NCBI RefSeq assembly: GCF_001696535.1
Contig: NZ_MBQE01000005.1
Span: forward strand, 62,001-126,000
DNA: 64,000 nucleotides
DNA from: Stappia indica
GTDB lineage: Bacteria; Pseudomonadota; Alphaproteobacteria; Rhizobiales; Stappiaceae
Direction of reading: 5' to 3'
Shown here piece by piece: positions 46,290-54,381 of this stretch; the stretch's first letter is position 1; each line of letters starts with the position of its first letter. The notes under the pieces were generated by a model. It was not told where the DNA came from and searched no databases. It was given only the letters and a program-made list of their open reading frames with translations. The position numbers were made by a program, and so were the translations under genes.

Positions 46290-46634
46290 ATGATCAAGCG
46301 TTTCCAGGTTGGCCCGCGGATGTCCCAGGCTGTCGTCTCGGGCGGTCATGTCCATATCGCCGGCCAGGTGGCCGACAACCGCAAGGGCAGCCTCGAGGAG
46401 CAGACCCGCGAGGTCCTGGCCAAGATCGACGCGCTTCTGGCGGAAGCCGGCAGCGACCGTTCGCGCCTCGTCGCGGTGACCGTCCTGCTGCCGCACATCA
46501 TCGACTTCGATGCGATGAACGCCGTCTACGACGCCTGGATCGATCCGGCCAACCCGCCGGCGCGCGCCTGCTACGAGGCGCGTCTTGCCGATCCGGACCT
46601 TCGCGTCGAGATGACCGCGATCGCCGCTCTCTGA
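46290..46634 (+). CDS. RidA-family enamine/imine deaminase
   Basis: A 114-residue RidA (YjgF/YER057c/UK114) protein. The key Arg is in PPARACYEARLA and the Glu in VEMTAIAAL. RidA hydrolyses reactive enamine/imine products of PLP-dependent dehydratases. Being in an operon with a DSD1-type dehydratase, it probably handles that enzyme's product. GGAG 9 bp before the ATG. Confidence 0.9.
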   Translation: MIKRFQVGPRMSQAVVSGGHVHIAGQVADNRKGSLEEQTREVLAKIDALLAEAGSDRSRLVAVTVLLPHIIDFDAMNAVYDAWIDPANPPARACYEARLADPDLRVEMTAIAAL

Positions 46635-46659
46635 TCTTCCTCTTTCAGGCCGGGCGACC

Positions 46660-47682
46660 ATGCATACTGGTGTTTTCCACGATCTCGACCTGACGGCGCA
46701 GGGCCGGCGGCTTGCCCGCCTGTCCGTGCCCTTTTCGATCGACCGCTCGCCCTACTTCCAGGCGAAGATCCCCGTCGTGCGTCTGCGCAACGGCGAGGGG
46801 CCGCGCATCCTGCTGATGGCCGGCAATCACGGCGACGAATACGAGGGCGAAATCCTGCTTGCGCGCCTTGCGCGCGAGCTGACGTCCGAGCGCATGCGCG
46901 GCGAGGTGACGATCATCCCCTTCGCCAATGCGCCCGCCGTCATGGCGGCGCGGCGGCGCTCGCCGCTCGACGAGGGCAACCTCAACCGCGCCTTCCCCGG
47001 CGACCCGCTGGGCACGCCGACGGCCCGCATCGCGCATTTTCTCGAGCACGAGCTGTTCCCCGTCCATGACGTGGTCTTCGACCTGCATTCGGGCGGCACC
47101 TCGATGGAGCACCTGCACTGCGCGCTGATCGAGCGGCAGGGTCCGCCGGAACGCTTCGCGGAGGCCATGCGGCTGATGCGGGCGACCGGGCTCCCCTACG
47201 GCTTCGTCGCGGAGAACGGCGCGGCAGCCCCCACTTCCATGGCGGCGGCCGCGCGCGCCGGGGCCATCGGCCTCAGCGGCGAGTTCGGCGGCGGCGGCAC
47301 GGTCACGACCGACTCCATGCAGGCGACGGCCTGTGCCATCGACAACGTCCTGATCGAGCTGGGCGTCATCGAGGCGCCCTTGCTGTCCCGTAAGCCCTTG
47401 GTGCGCAAGGAAATGACGGTGCTGGCCCTTGAAAGCCACGCACAGGCGATCTATGCGGTTCGGCGGGGCTGGTTCGAGCCTGCGGTGGCGCTGGGTGACA
47501 GGGTCGAGGCCGGCGATCTGGCCGGCTGGTATCATGATTTCGAACGGCTGGACCTGCCGGAGGAGGAGCTGCGCTTCGCCCGGTCGGGTATCGTTCTGTC
47601 GCGCCGGTTGCATTGCGACAGCCAGGCCGGCGATTGTCTCGTGCAGGCGGCGCGTCCCCTGCGGGAGGACGAAATGACCTGA
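46660..47682 (+). CDS. Succinylglutamate desuccinylase/aspartoacylase-family deacylase
   Basis: A 340-residue zinc carboxypeptidase-like (M14) hydrolase. Ligands are visible: His57 and Glu60 (AGNHGDEYEG), and His143 (VFDLHSGGTS). Closest in plan to DoeB, the N-acetyl-diaminobutyrate deacetylase of ectoine breakdown, but other ectoine genes are absent. It would remove an acyl group from an imported N-acyl amino acid before dehydration. Same strand and close spacing as RidA. Confidence 0.88.
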   Translation: MHTGVFHDLDLTAQGRRLARLSVPFSIDRSPYFQAKIPVVRLRNGEGPRILLMAGNHGDEYEGEILLARLARELTSERMRGEVTIIPFANAPAVMAARRRSPLDEGNLNRAFPGDPLGTPTARIAHFLEHELFPVHDVVFDLHSGGTSMEHLHCALIERQGPPERFAEAMRLMRATGLPYGFVAENGAAAPTSMAAAARAGAIGLSGEFGGGGTVTTDSMQATACAIDNVLIELGVIEAPLLSRKPLVRKEMTVLALESHAQAIYAVRRGWFEPAVALGDRVEAGDLAGWYHDFERLDLPEEELRFARSGIVLSRRLHCDSQAGDCLVQAARPLREDEMT

Positions 47683-47704
47683 ACGCGCGGGAGAGCGGGG
47701 CAGC

Positions 47705-48790
47705 ATGGCGAAAGCGACCGACCTGACGGCACATACCCATGATGCCGTGCTGCGCCTTTCGCCCGACAGGCCGGAAGGCGCTGCCGCCCGCCCGGCGCGC
47801 CCGCCGCGCATCGAGGACGTCGCCCGCCAGGCCGGCGTGTCGCCGATCACCGTGTCCCGCGCCCTGCGCACGCCCGACATGGTCTCGCCGAAGACCCGCG
47901 ACCGCATCCTGCAGGTGGTCGAGGCCACTGGCTACTGGTCCAACCCGCATGCCTCGGCGCTGCGCTCGGGCCGCTCCAGCATCGTTGCGGCCTTCGTGTC
48001 GAACCTGCTCAGCCAGCAATACAGCCAGGCGGTGCTGGCCTGCGCCCGGGTGGTGGAGCAGCACGGCTACCAGCTGATGGTCGGGCAGACCTCCTATTCC
48101 TATTCGCGGGAACTCAGCGCAATCCAGTCGCTGCGCTCGCTGCGGCCCGCTGCGGTCTTCTTCACCGGCGTCATCGAGCTGGAGGAAAACCGCGACCTGT
48201 TGCGCGAGCTCGATATTCCCATCGTCGAAAGCTGGGCCTACCCGCCGGATCCGCTCGACATGCTGGTCGGCTTTTCCAACACCGATGCCGGCCGGCTGGC
48301 GGCGAGCCATCTGGTCGGGCGCGGCTATCGGCGCCTTGCCTTCATGGGCCGCAGCGGCGGCCGCGGCGCGTTGCGCCTCGCCGGCTTTGCCGAGCGCGCG
48401 GCGGAGCTGGGCGCGGAGATCGTCGAGACGATCCGGGTGGAGCAGGTGGACAGCGTCATCGACGGGCGCCGGGCCTACCGGACCCTGCTGGAGGGCGGGC
48501 GCAGCTTCGATGCGATCTTCTGCGCCAACGACCTTCTCGGCCTCGGCACGCTGCTGGAAGCGCGGCAACAGGGACGGCGCATTCCCGACGAGCTTGCCCT
48601 GCTGACCTTCGGCGACAACGATCTCGCCGGCGAGTTGTCGCCGCGCCTGTCGACCATCTCCTTCGACAGCAACGCGATGGGCACCCGCGCGGGCGAGATG
48701 ATCGTCGACCGGCTGGATCCGCGCAGCGATGGCACGCTCGCCTCCAGCCTGTGCCTCGATCTGGAGCTCATTCCCGGCGAGACGACCTGA
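47705..48790 (+). CDS. LacI-family transcriptional regulator
   Basis: A 361-residue LacI/GalR repressor with a longer N-terminal lead (~30 residues), HTH IEDVARQAGVSPITVSRALR and a sugar-type effector domain resembling GntR (gluconate) and other acid-sugar regulators. It follows the deacylase by 22 bp. Twin LacI-type operators lie before the operon, at 41880-41925. It may also act on the divergent apionate genes, but I see no matching site there. Confidence 0.9.
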   Translation: MAKATDLTAHTHDAVLRLSPDRPEGAAARPARPPRIEDVARQAGVSPITVSRALRTPDMVSPKTRDRILQVVEATGYWSNPHASALRSGRSSIVAAFVSNLLSQQYSQAVLACARVVEQHGYQLMVGQTSYSYSRELSAIQSLRSLRPAAVFFTGVIELEENRDLLRELDIPIVESWAYPPDPLDMLVGFSNTDAGRLAASHLVGRGYRRLAFMGRSGGRGALRLAGFAERAAELGAEIVETIRVEQVDSVIDGRRAYRTLLEGGRSFDAIFCANDLLGLGTLLEARQQGRRIPDELALLTFGDNDLAGELSPRLSTISFDSNAMGTRAGEMIVDRLDPRSDGTLASSLCLDLELIPGETT

Positions 48791-48803
48791 CCGGAAGTGA
48801 AGC

Positions 48804-50117
48804 CTAAGCGGTCAGCGTTCCGTCGCGCAGGCGCACGAAATAGTCGTCCTTGCCGATCTGGCCGCCCTTGAGGATCAGCTCGACGCCCGGGTCCCCGTCG
48901 GCGCCATGGGCGTTGCAGACCGGCGAGCCTGGGCTGTCGGAAATCGGATGGCGCAGTGTGAGGGCGTGAATGTCGAGCGCCCCGAGCGCATGGCTCGACG
49001 TATCGCCGCCGGCCACCGCCACGCGGGTAAGCCCGTGACGCGCGAGCAGCGCTGCCAGCAACCGGCCGAGCGCCTCGCCCACCGCATCGTCGCCGCCCTG
49101 ATCCTGACCGGAGGCCACCACGCTGGACTGGCCGAGCGCGGTGTAGACGAGCGGACTGCCGCCGGCGGACAGCACCCCCTCGGCACGGGCCAGCACTGTT
49201 TCGAACGCCGCTTCGCGCCCCTGGCCGGAGGCCAGCGCCGCATAGTCGATCTCGATGCCGGTAAAGCCGGCGCCGAGCGCGGTGCGGATCTGGCGCTCCG
49301 TCGTCGGCGAGCAGCTCCCCGACACGACCGCCATCCGCTCCTGCGGCACCAGGGGTTCGAAACGCACGGGCCGCACGCCCGCCTCGCTCTGCCGCCACGC
49401 TTCGAGCAACGCATACTCGATGCCGGAGGAGCCGAAGACCAGAGGCCCGTTCTGCCGGGCAGCGTCTTCCAGCCAGGCGCCGGCCGCCGCCTGCGAGGCC
49501 TTGTCGAAGACGTCGAAGAGTACGATGCGAGCTTCGTCCGGCGACGCCTGTCCCAGTGCCGGGTCGGTCGGGCCGACAAGGGCCGACGGCAGGGAGGTCT
49601 GGGCGGTAAGGTGCAGCAACAGATCGGCTTCGCCCATCGGCGTTGCCGGGTGGTTCGCCATCACCGGGTGCCGGTCGATGCGATGCAGCGTGTCGCGCCA
49701 GGCAGCAAAGAGATGGCCGGCGAAGGTATAGCGGCGCAGCTGCGGCGCGCCGACCACGAGCGCCAGACGGTGCTGGTCGAAGGCGGCAAGGCCGATTTCC
49801 ATCGCCCGGCCGATTGAGCCGCGATGGGGAGCGCTGTCGAAGGTCGAGCAGACCTTGTAATGGCAAAAGCGCGCGTGGAGCGACTTCAGCCAGGCGAAGA
49901 CCTGCGGCATCTCGGCGTCCATCCACGCGGGCGAGCGGCTACGGCTGGTGCCGGCAAGCCCCACGGCCCGGCAGCCGGCAAAGCGCGCCAGCAGGGCATC
50001 GTCCGGCTTGCGGGTGAACAGCACGGTCTCGATGCCGTTGGAGGACAGCGCCTCCATCACGTCGGTCGAACCGGTGAAGTCGTCGCCGTAATAGGAGAGC
50101 AGCACGTCGCCGGCCAT
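48804..50117 (-). CDS. oiaK: DUF1537 four-carbon/branched acid-sugar kinase (3-oxo-isoapionate kinase type)
   Basis: A 437-residue protein of the DUF1537 kinase family: N-terminal substrate domain LSYYGDDFTGSTDVMEALS and C-terminal nucleotide domain (GGDTSSHALGALDI, LILKGGQIGKDDYF). Family members phosphorylate 3-oxo acid sugars. Linkage (TGATG overlap) to a RuBisCO-like gene, and proximity to a D-apionate-oxidoisomerase-like gene, points to the 3-oxo-isoapionate branch, where the kinase makes the 4-phosphate. A second, distinct DUF1537 gene (otnK) lies at 62570. Confidence 0.75.
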   Translation of the reverse strand: MAGDVLLSYYGDDFTGSTDVMEALSSNGIETVLFTRKPDDALLARFAGCRAVGLAGTSRSRSPAWMDAEMPQVFAWLKSLHARFCHYKVCSTFDSAPHRGSIGRAMEIGLAAFDQHRLALVVGAPQLRRYTFAGHLFAAWRDTLHRIDRHPVMANHPATPMGEADLLLHLTAQTSLPSALVGPTDPALGQASPDEARIVLFDVFDKASQAAAGAWLEDAARQNGPLVFGSSGIEYALLEAWRQSEAGVRPVRFEPLVPQERMAVVSGSCSPTTERQIRTALGAGFTGIEIDYAALASGQGREAAFETVLARAEGVLSAGGSPLVYTALGQSSVVASGQDQGGDDAVGEALGRLLAALLARHGLTRVAVAGGDTSSHALGALDIHALTLRHPISDSPGSPVCNAHGADGDPGVELILKGGQIGKDDYFVRLRDGTLTA

Positions 50118-51373
50118 CAGCGCTTGTCCTTGAACAGGGAAAGGGCGGCGGCGAGCTCGGGATGCGTCCGGGCGTGGGTATCGATATCGATGCCGGCCAT
50201 CGCTGCATCCGCCGCCTGACGCAGGCTGGCCACGCCGCCGGCAATGCCGCCCGGATGACCCATGATGCCGCCGCCGGCGCAATAGAGGAAGTCGGGCGAG
50301 CCGACCGCCGCATGGGTGCCGGCGACCTGCGCCGCGGTCTGCCCGGAGGAGAAGACCGGCAGCGCCTCGAAGCCCGGCAGGCCGGCGCCGAACAGCGGCG
50401 TACCGACTGCTTTCGCCGAGGCGATCACCGAGGCGTCGCTCTCGGAGAACTTGTTGGCCAGTCCGTTGACATGCAGGTGGTCGGCGCCGGCGATGCGCCA
50501 GAACTTCTGCCAGGCCTCATAGGCGATGCCGATGTCGGGCGAGCGGGAGAACAGGCCCCAGCCGTTGCGGTGGCAATGCAGCGGCAGGCTGGCATGGCGG
50601 CGAATGGCGCCGAGGCCGGCAAGCCCGATCGAGTGCAGGCTGACCATGATGCAGGTGCCGCCGCGCGCTGCCACGTGGTCGGCGCGCCGCTTCATCTCGT
50701 CGATCTCGCCGGTGATGTTGAAGGCGACCATCGCCTTGCGGCCGTTGCGCTGCGCATGGTCCTCGACCACCCGCATCACCGCATCGACGCGCGCCTCGAA
50801 CGGGCAGTGCGGGCCGTCGGCCTGCAACTCGTCGTCCTTGATGAAGTCGATGCCGCCGGCAACGAGCTGCTCGACCATCGCCGCCGTCTCGCCGGGGCCC
50901 AGGCCGACGCTCGGCTTGATGATCGTGCCGATCATCGGCCGGCCCTCGACACCGGCAAGGCGCCGCGTGCCCTCAACGCCGAAGGCCGGGCCCGGATAGG
51001 CGCCGGCAAAGCTGGGCGGGAAGGTGATGTCGAGAAGGCGCAGCGCCGACACCTCCGCCAGCTCGAACAGGTTGCCGGCGACGGTGGCCAGCACGTTGGT
51101 CAGCGAGGGGCCGAAATTCTCCATCGGCCAGGACAGCACCATCTCGCCGCGCCGGTATCGGTCTGCACGGATCCGGCAGGGCAGGGCCGGGGTCGGCGAG
51201 CTTCCCGTTTCGACGACGCTCTCGATTCGCGCACCCGAGCGCTCGCGCAGCTCGTCGGTCTCGCCCGGCAGGCGCAGGAAGGTGCCGCAGGACTGCTCGC
51301 CGGCGATCACCGCTGCGGCATCCTCCAGCGGCAGCGGGCTCTCCAGTTCGTAGCGTGCGTAAAGCCGTTCCAT
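50117..51373 (-). CDS. RuBisCO-like protein acting on 3-oxo-isoapionate 4-phosphate
   Basis: A 418-residue form IV RuBisCO-like protein. Active-site lysine Lys153 (GTIIKPSVGLGP) and the carbamylation/metal triad Lys179-Asp181-Glu182 (GGIDFIKDDE) are retained, as is the His of CHRNGWGLF. RLPs of the apiose pathways (OiaX decarboxylase, OiaT transcarboxylase/hydrolase) use such sites; sequence alone does not choose between them, so no symbol is given. ATG 51373 is preferred, with AGAGGGG upstream. Overlaps the kinase gene. Confidence 0.82.
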   Translation of the reverse strand: MERLYARYELESPLPLEDAAAVIAGEQSCGTFLRLPGETDELRERSGARIESVVETGSSPTPALPCRIRADRYRRGEMVLSWPMENFGPSLTNVLATVAGNLFELAEVSALRLLDITFPPSFAGAYPGPAFGVEGTRRLAGVEGRPMIGTIIKPSVGLGPGETAAMVEQLVAGGIDFIKDDELQADGPHCPFEARVDAVMRVVEDHAQRNGRKAMVAFNITGEIDEMKRRADHVAARGGTCIMVSLHSIGLAGLGAIRRHASLPLHCHRNGWGLFSRSPDIGIAYEAWQKFWRIAGADHLHVNGLANKFSESDASVIASAKAVGTPLFGAGLPGFEALPVFSSGQTAAQVAGTHAAVGSPDFLYCAGGGIMGHPGGIAGGVASLRQAADAAMAGIDIDTHARTHPELAAALSLFKDKR

Positions 51374-51436
51374 CTGCCGCGTCCCCTCTCGCATCCCTGC
51401 CGTGTGCCGGCATCGGTTGACAGGTTCGATATCATC

Positions 51437-51450
51437 TCATCATACCAGTT
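51437..51450. promoter_or_regulatory. TCATCATACCAGTT motif, copy 1
   Basis: This 14-mer recurs exactly at 56804-56817 before the TRAP genes. It contains ATACCA, the half-site of UxuR/ExuR-like FCD-GntR operators. Here it lies in the divergent promoter between the RuBisCO-like and ApnO-like genes, close to GTTGACAAC. Confidence 0.55.
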
Positions 51451-51501
51451 GACAACATGATGTTTGCCGGGTTTCATCCCCGCCAAACAGGAGGCCGACT
51501 G

Positions 51502-52326
51502 ATGAAGATTGCTTTGCTTGGCGCCGGCGGAAAGATGGGCGTGCGTCTTGCCACCAACCTCAAGGGCTCGCGCTACGAGGTTGCGCATGTGGAGATCGGC
51601 GAGGCCGGGCGTGCCCGCCTGCGCGAGACCCTCGGCGTCGACTGCGTCGACATGGATGCCGCCCTCGCCGGGGCCGGTGCCGTGATTCTCGCCGTGCCGG
51701 ACACGGCGATCCAGGCGGTCGCTTCGACCGTCGTGCCGAAGCTCGATCCGGGCACGCTGGTGATGGCGCTGGATGCTGCCGCACCCTTCGCCGGCCATTT
51801 CCCGGAGCGCGCGGACGTCACCTATTTCGTCTCGCACCCCTGCCACCCGCCGATCTTCAACGACGAGACCGAGATGGCCGCCAAGCGCGACTATTTCGGC
51901 GGTGTTGCCGCCAAGCAGGCCATCGTCAGCGCTCTGATGCAGGGGCCGGAAGAGCACTATGCGGTCGGCGAGGAGATCGCCCGCACCATCTACGGCCCGA
52001 TCCTGCGCTCGCACCGGGTCACGGTGGAGCAGATGGCGCTGCTCGAGCCGGGCCTGTCGGAGACGGTCTGCGCCACGCTGCTCGTCGTCATGAAGGAAGC
52101 GATGGACGAGGTCGTCTCGCGCGGCGTCGATCCGGTCGCGGCCCGCGACTTCCTGCTGGGCCATCTCAACATCCTCGGCGCCGTCGTCATGGGCGAGGTG
52201 CAGGGTGCGTTCTCGGACGCCTGCAACAAGGCCATCGCCAACGGCAAGCCGCGCCTGATGCGCGACGACTGGCGCGGCGTCTTCGATCCGCAGGAAATCA
52301 CCGAAAGCATCCGCGCCATCACCTGA
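51502..52326 (+). CDS. apnO: D-apionate oxidoisomerase-type dehydrogenase
   Basis: A 274-residue NAD-dependent enzyme with a Rossmann N-terminus (LLGAGGKMGVRLA, 6-18), the HPCHPP motif at 112-117 and a 6-phosphogluconate-dehydrogenase-like helical C-terminus. This layout is that of ApnO, which oxidises and isomerises D-apionate to 3-oxo-isoapionate, the substrate of the kinase encoded next door. AGGAGG sits 8 bp before the ATG. Divergent from the RuBisCO-like and kinase genes. The lactonase ApnL is not in the window. Confidence 0.75.
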   Translation: MKIALLGAGGKMGVRLATNLKGSRYEVAHVEIGEAGRARLRETLGVDCVDMDAALAGAGAVILAVPDTAIQAVASTVVPKLDPGTLVMALDAAAPFAGHFPERADVTYFVSHPCHPPIFNDETEMAAKRDYFGGVAAKQAIVSALMQGPEEHYAVGEEIARTIYGPILRSHRVTVEQMALLEPGLSETVCATLLVVMKEAMDEVVSRGVDPVAARDFLLGHLNILGAVVMGEVQGAFSDACNKAIANGKPRLMRDDWRGVFDPQEITESIRAIT

Positions 52327-52345
52327 TGGCGTTGGCGATCACGTC

Positions 52346-52370
52346 TGCGGCTGCCATATAGGCAGCCGCA
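52346..52370 (+). terminator. Hairpin after apnO
   Basis: Perfect 10-bp arms TGCGGCTGCC / GGCAGCCGCA, 5-nt loop, 19 bp after the stop. No T-run, so termination is likely partial. Confidence 0.55.
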
Positions 52371-52417
52371 CTCCGGCATTGCTATAGGAGGGAACCATCC
52401 GGGGCGAGGGAGCTGGA

Positions 52418-53152
52418 ATGCGCAAGCGCGGCACGAAAACGGACGAGGGCGACAAGATCGTCAGGCGGAAGCTGTCGGACCAGGTGCTCGAAAGGCTGCT
52501 GGAGATGATCACCCGCCGCGAGGTCCTGCCCGGCGAGCTGATGCCGTCCGAACGCGACCTGATGGAACGCTTCGGCGTCGGCAGGCCGGCGGTGCGCGAG
52601 GCGCTGCAATCGCTCGACACGATGGGCCTCATCAGCATCTCGCACGGCGAGCGCGCCCGGGTGAGCGCGCTGACCGCCGACACGGTGATCCGGCAGATCG
52701 ACGGGGTGGCGCGGCTGATGCTGTCCGCCTCGCCGGACAATCTGGAGCACCTGAAGCAGGCGCGACGCTTCTTCGAAATGGGCATGGTGCGTCTTGCCGC
52801 AGTCAATGCCACGGCCGCCGACATCGCCGAGCTGCGCCGCCTCGTCGACCGCCAGCGCGAGGCCCTCGGCGATGCGGAGGCCTTCATCGCCGCCGACATC
52901 GCCTTCCACCGGAAGATCGCGTCCCTGTCGGGCAACCCGATCTTTGCCGCCGTCGGCGATGCCATGCTGACCTGGCTGTTCAACTATCACTCGGAGATGC
53001 TGTTGTGGTCCGGCGGCGAGACGAAGACCCTGGCCGAGCATGCGGTGATCGTCGACCGGTTGGCCACGGGCGACGAGGACGGGGCCGCCGCCGCCATGGG
53101 TATTCACCTCGATCGCAGCGATCTGCTCTATCAGCACCGCGAGGATGCCTGA
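52418..53152 (+). CDS. FCD-type GntR regulator (NanR/UxuR-like)
   Basis: A 244-residue regulator with winged HTH (LMPSERDLMERFGVGRPAVR, ~37-56) and an FCD domain with the metal-ligand pattern DIAFHRKIA. Encoded between the apionate genes and the tartrate dehydrogenase gene. It could bind a site near AGTTGTAAA (53165) or the ATACCA motifs. GAGGGAG lies before the ATG. Confidence 0.88.
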   Translation: MRKRGTKTDEGDKIVRRKLSDQVLERLLEMITRREVLPGELMPSERDLMERFGVGRPAVREALQSLDTMGLISISHGERARVSALTADTVIRQIDGVARLMLSASPDNLEHLKQARRFFEMGMVRLAAVNATAADIAELRRLVDRQREALGDAEAFIAADIAFHRKIASLSGNPIFAAVGDAMLTWLFNYHSEMLLWSGGETKTLAEHAVIVDRLATGDEDGAAAAMGIHLDRSDLLYQHREDA

Positions 53153-53164
53153 GGCGGTTTGCAG

Positions 53165-53173
53165 AGTTGTAAA
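53165..53173. promoter_or_regulatory. AGTTGTAAA element with TTGACT -35-like box
   Basis: AGTTGTAAA followed at a similar distance by TTGACT occurs here, before the tartrate dehydrogenase gene, and at 56825-56833 before the TRAP genes. Candidate shared promoter/operator element for the acid-sugar regulators. Confidence 0.4.
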
Positions 53174-53243
53174 CTGAATTGACTCATCTGACGCTTTGCC
53201 TCATGGTCGCCGCCGGAAACAAAGACGTCTCGGGAGGTGCTCC

Positions 53244-54305
53244 ATGGGCAGGAATTACGATATCGCGGTGATTGCGGGCGACGGCATCGGCAAGGAGGTC
53301 GTGCCGGAAGGTCAGCGGGTGGTGGAGGCGGCCGCGCGGCGCTTCGGCTTCTCGGTGAACTGGAAGGAGCATGACTGGAGCTGCGACTACTACGCCCGCC
53401 ACGGGCGGATGATGCCGGAAGACGGCGTCGAGCAGGTGCGCGGCAGCCATGCGATCTTCCTCGGTGCAGTCGGCTGGCCGAACGTGCCGGACCACATCTC
53501 CACCTGGGACCTGATCCTGCGCCTGCGCCGCGAGCTCAACCTCTATGTCGCGCTGCGTCCGGCGCGCCTGCTCAAGGGCATCACCTCGCCGCTCGCCGGC
53601 CGCGATGCCAAGGACATCGACTTCGTCATCGTGCGCGAGAACTCGGAAGGCGAGTACTCCTCCGCCGGCGGCATTCTCTACCAGGGCACGCCGGAAGAGC
53701 TGGTGATCCAGGAGTCGGTGTTCTCCCGCCGCGCCACCGACCGGATCCTGCGTTACGCGTTCGAGCTGGCGCGCACCCGCCGCAACAAGGTCTCCCTGGC
53801 CACCAAGTCGAACGGCATCAAGATCGCCATGCCCTACTGGGACGAGCGGTTCGCGGCGGTCGCGGCCGACTATCCCGATGTCGAGGCGAACAAGTTCCAC
53901 ATCGACATCCTGACGGCGCATTTCGTCAATCATCCGGACTGGTTCGACGTCGTCGTCGGCTCGAACCTGTTCGGCGATATCCTGTCCGATCTCGGCCCGG
54001 CGGTCGCCGGCAGCATCGGCATTGCGCCGTCCGGCAATATCGATCCGACCCGCACCAATCCCTCGATGTTCGAGCCGGTGCACGGTTCGGCGCCGGACAT
54101 CGCCGGCCAGGGCATCGCCAATCCGATCGGCCAGATCTGGGCCGGCGCCATGATGCTGGAGCATCTCGGCGAGCTGGAGGCTGCCCGCGCCATCGAGACC
54201 GCGATCGAGACGGTGCTCTCGCAGGGCGGCCCGCGCACCCGCGATCTCGGCGGCAGCGCCGGCACCATCGAGGCCGGCAAGGCCATCGCCGACGCGCTCG
54301 CCTGA
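53244..54305 (+). CDS. Tartrate dehydrogenase / D-malate dehydrogenase (TtuC/DmlA type)
   Basis: A 353-residue member of the isocitrate/isopropylmalate dehydrogenase family. IAVIAGDGIGKEVVPEG at the start, substrate arginines in LRRELNLYVALRPARL, and FGDILSDLGPAVAGSIGIAPSGNI plus FEPVHGSAPDIAG for metal/NAD. The IVRENSEGEYS loop is that of tartrate/D-malate enzymes rather than isopropylmalate enzymes. It oxidises tartrate or D-malate-like acids with NAD. GGGAGG before ATG 53244. Confidence 0.88.
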   Translation: MGRNYDIAVIAGDGIGKEVVPEGQRVVEAAARRFGFSVNWKEHDWSCDYYARHGRMMPEDGVEQVRGSHAIFLGAVGWPNVPDHISTWDLILRLRRELNLYVALRPARLLKGITSPLAGRDAKDIDFVIVRENSEGEYSSAGGILYQGTPEELVIQESVFSRRATDRILRYAFELARTRRNKVSLATKSNGIKIAMPYWDERFAAVAADYPDVEANKFHIDILTAHFVNHPDWFDVVVGSNLFGDILSDLGPAVAGSIGIAPSGNIDPTRTNPSMFEPVHGSAPDIAGQGIANPIGQIWAGAMMLEHLGELEAARAIETAIETVLSQGGPRTRDLGGSAGTIEAGKAIADALA

Positions 54306-54318
54306 TCCATCGATAGAC

Positions 54319-54343
54319 CCGGCCGGCGGTCTCCGCCGGCCGG
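54319..54343 (+). repeat. Intercistronic hairpin
   Basis: Perfect 11-bp arms CCGGCCGGCGG / CCGCCGGCCGG with a 3-nt loop, between the tartrate dehydrogenase and aldehyde dehydrogenase genes; no T-run. Confidence 0.6.
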
Positions 54344-54381
54344 CCCGTTCCCAGTTTCCAGTCACTTTCAGGAGCAAAGAG

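Noticed and set aside
46660-47682. Ectoine/hydroxyectoine degradation cluster
   Set aside because: Only the DoeB-like deacylase fits; the ectoine hydrolase DoeA and the typical Eut/Doe partners and EnuR regulator are absent.
47683-48803. A LacI operator in front of the LacI or kinase genes
   Set aside because: Neither gap contains a TGAYAACGTTRTCA-like sequence; the only twin site is at 41880-41925.
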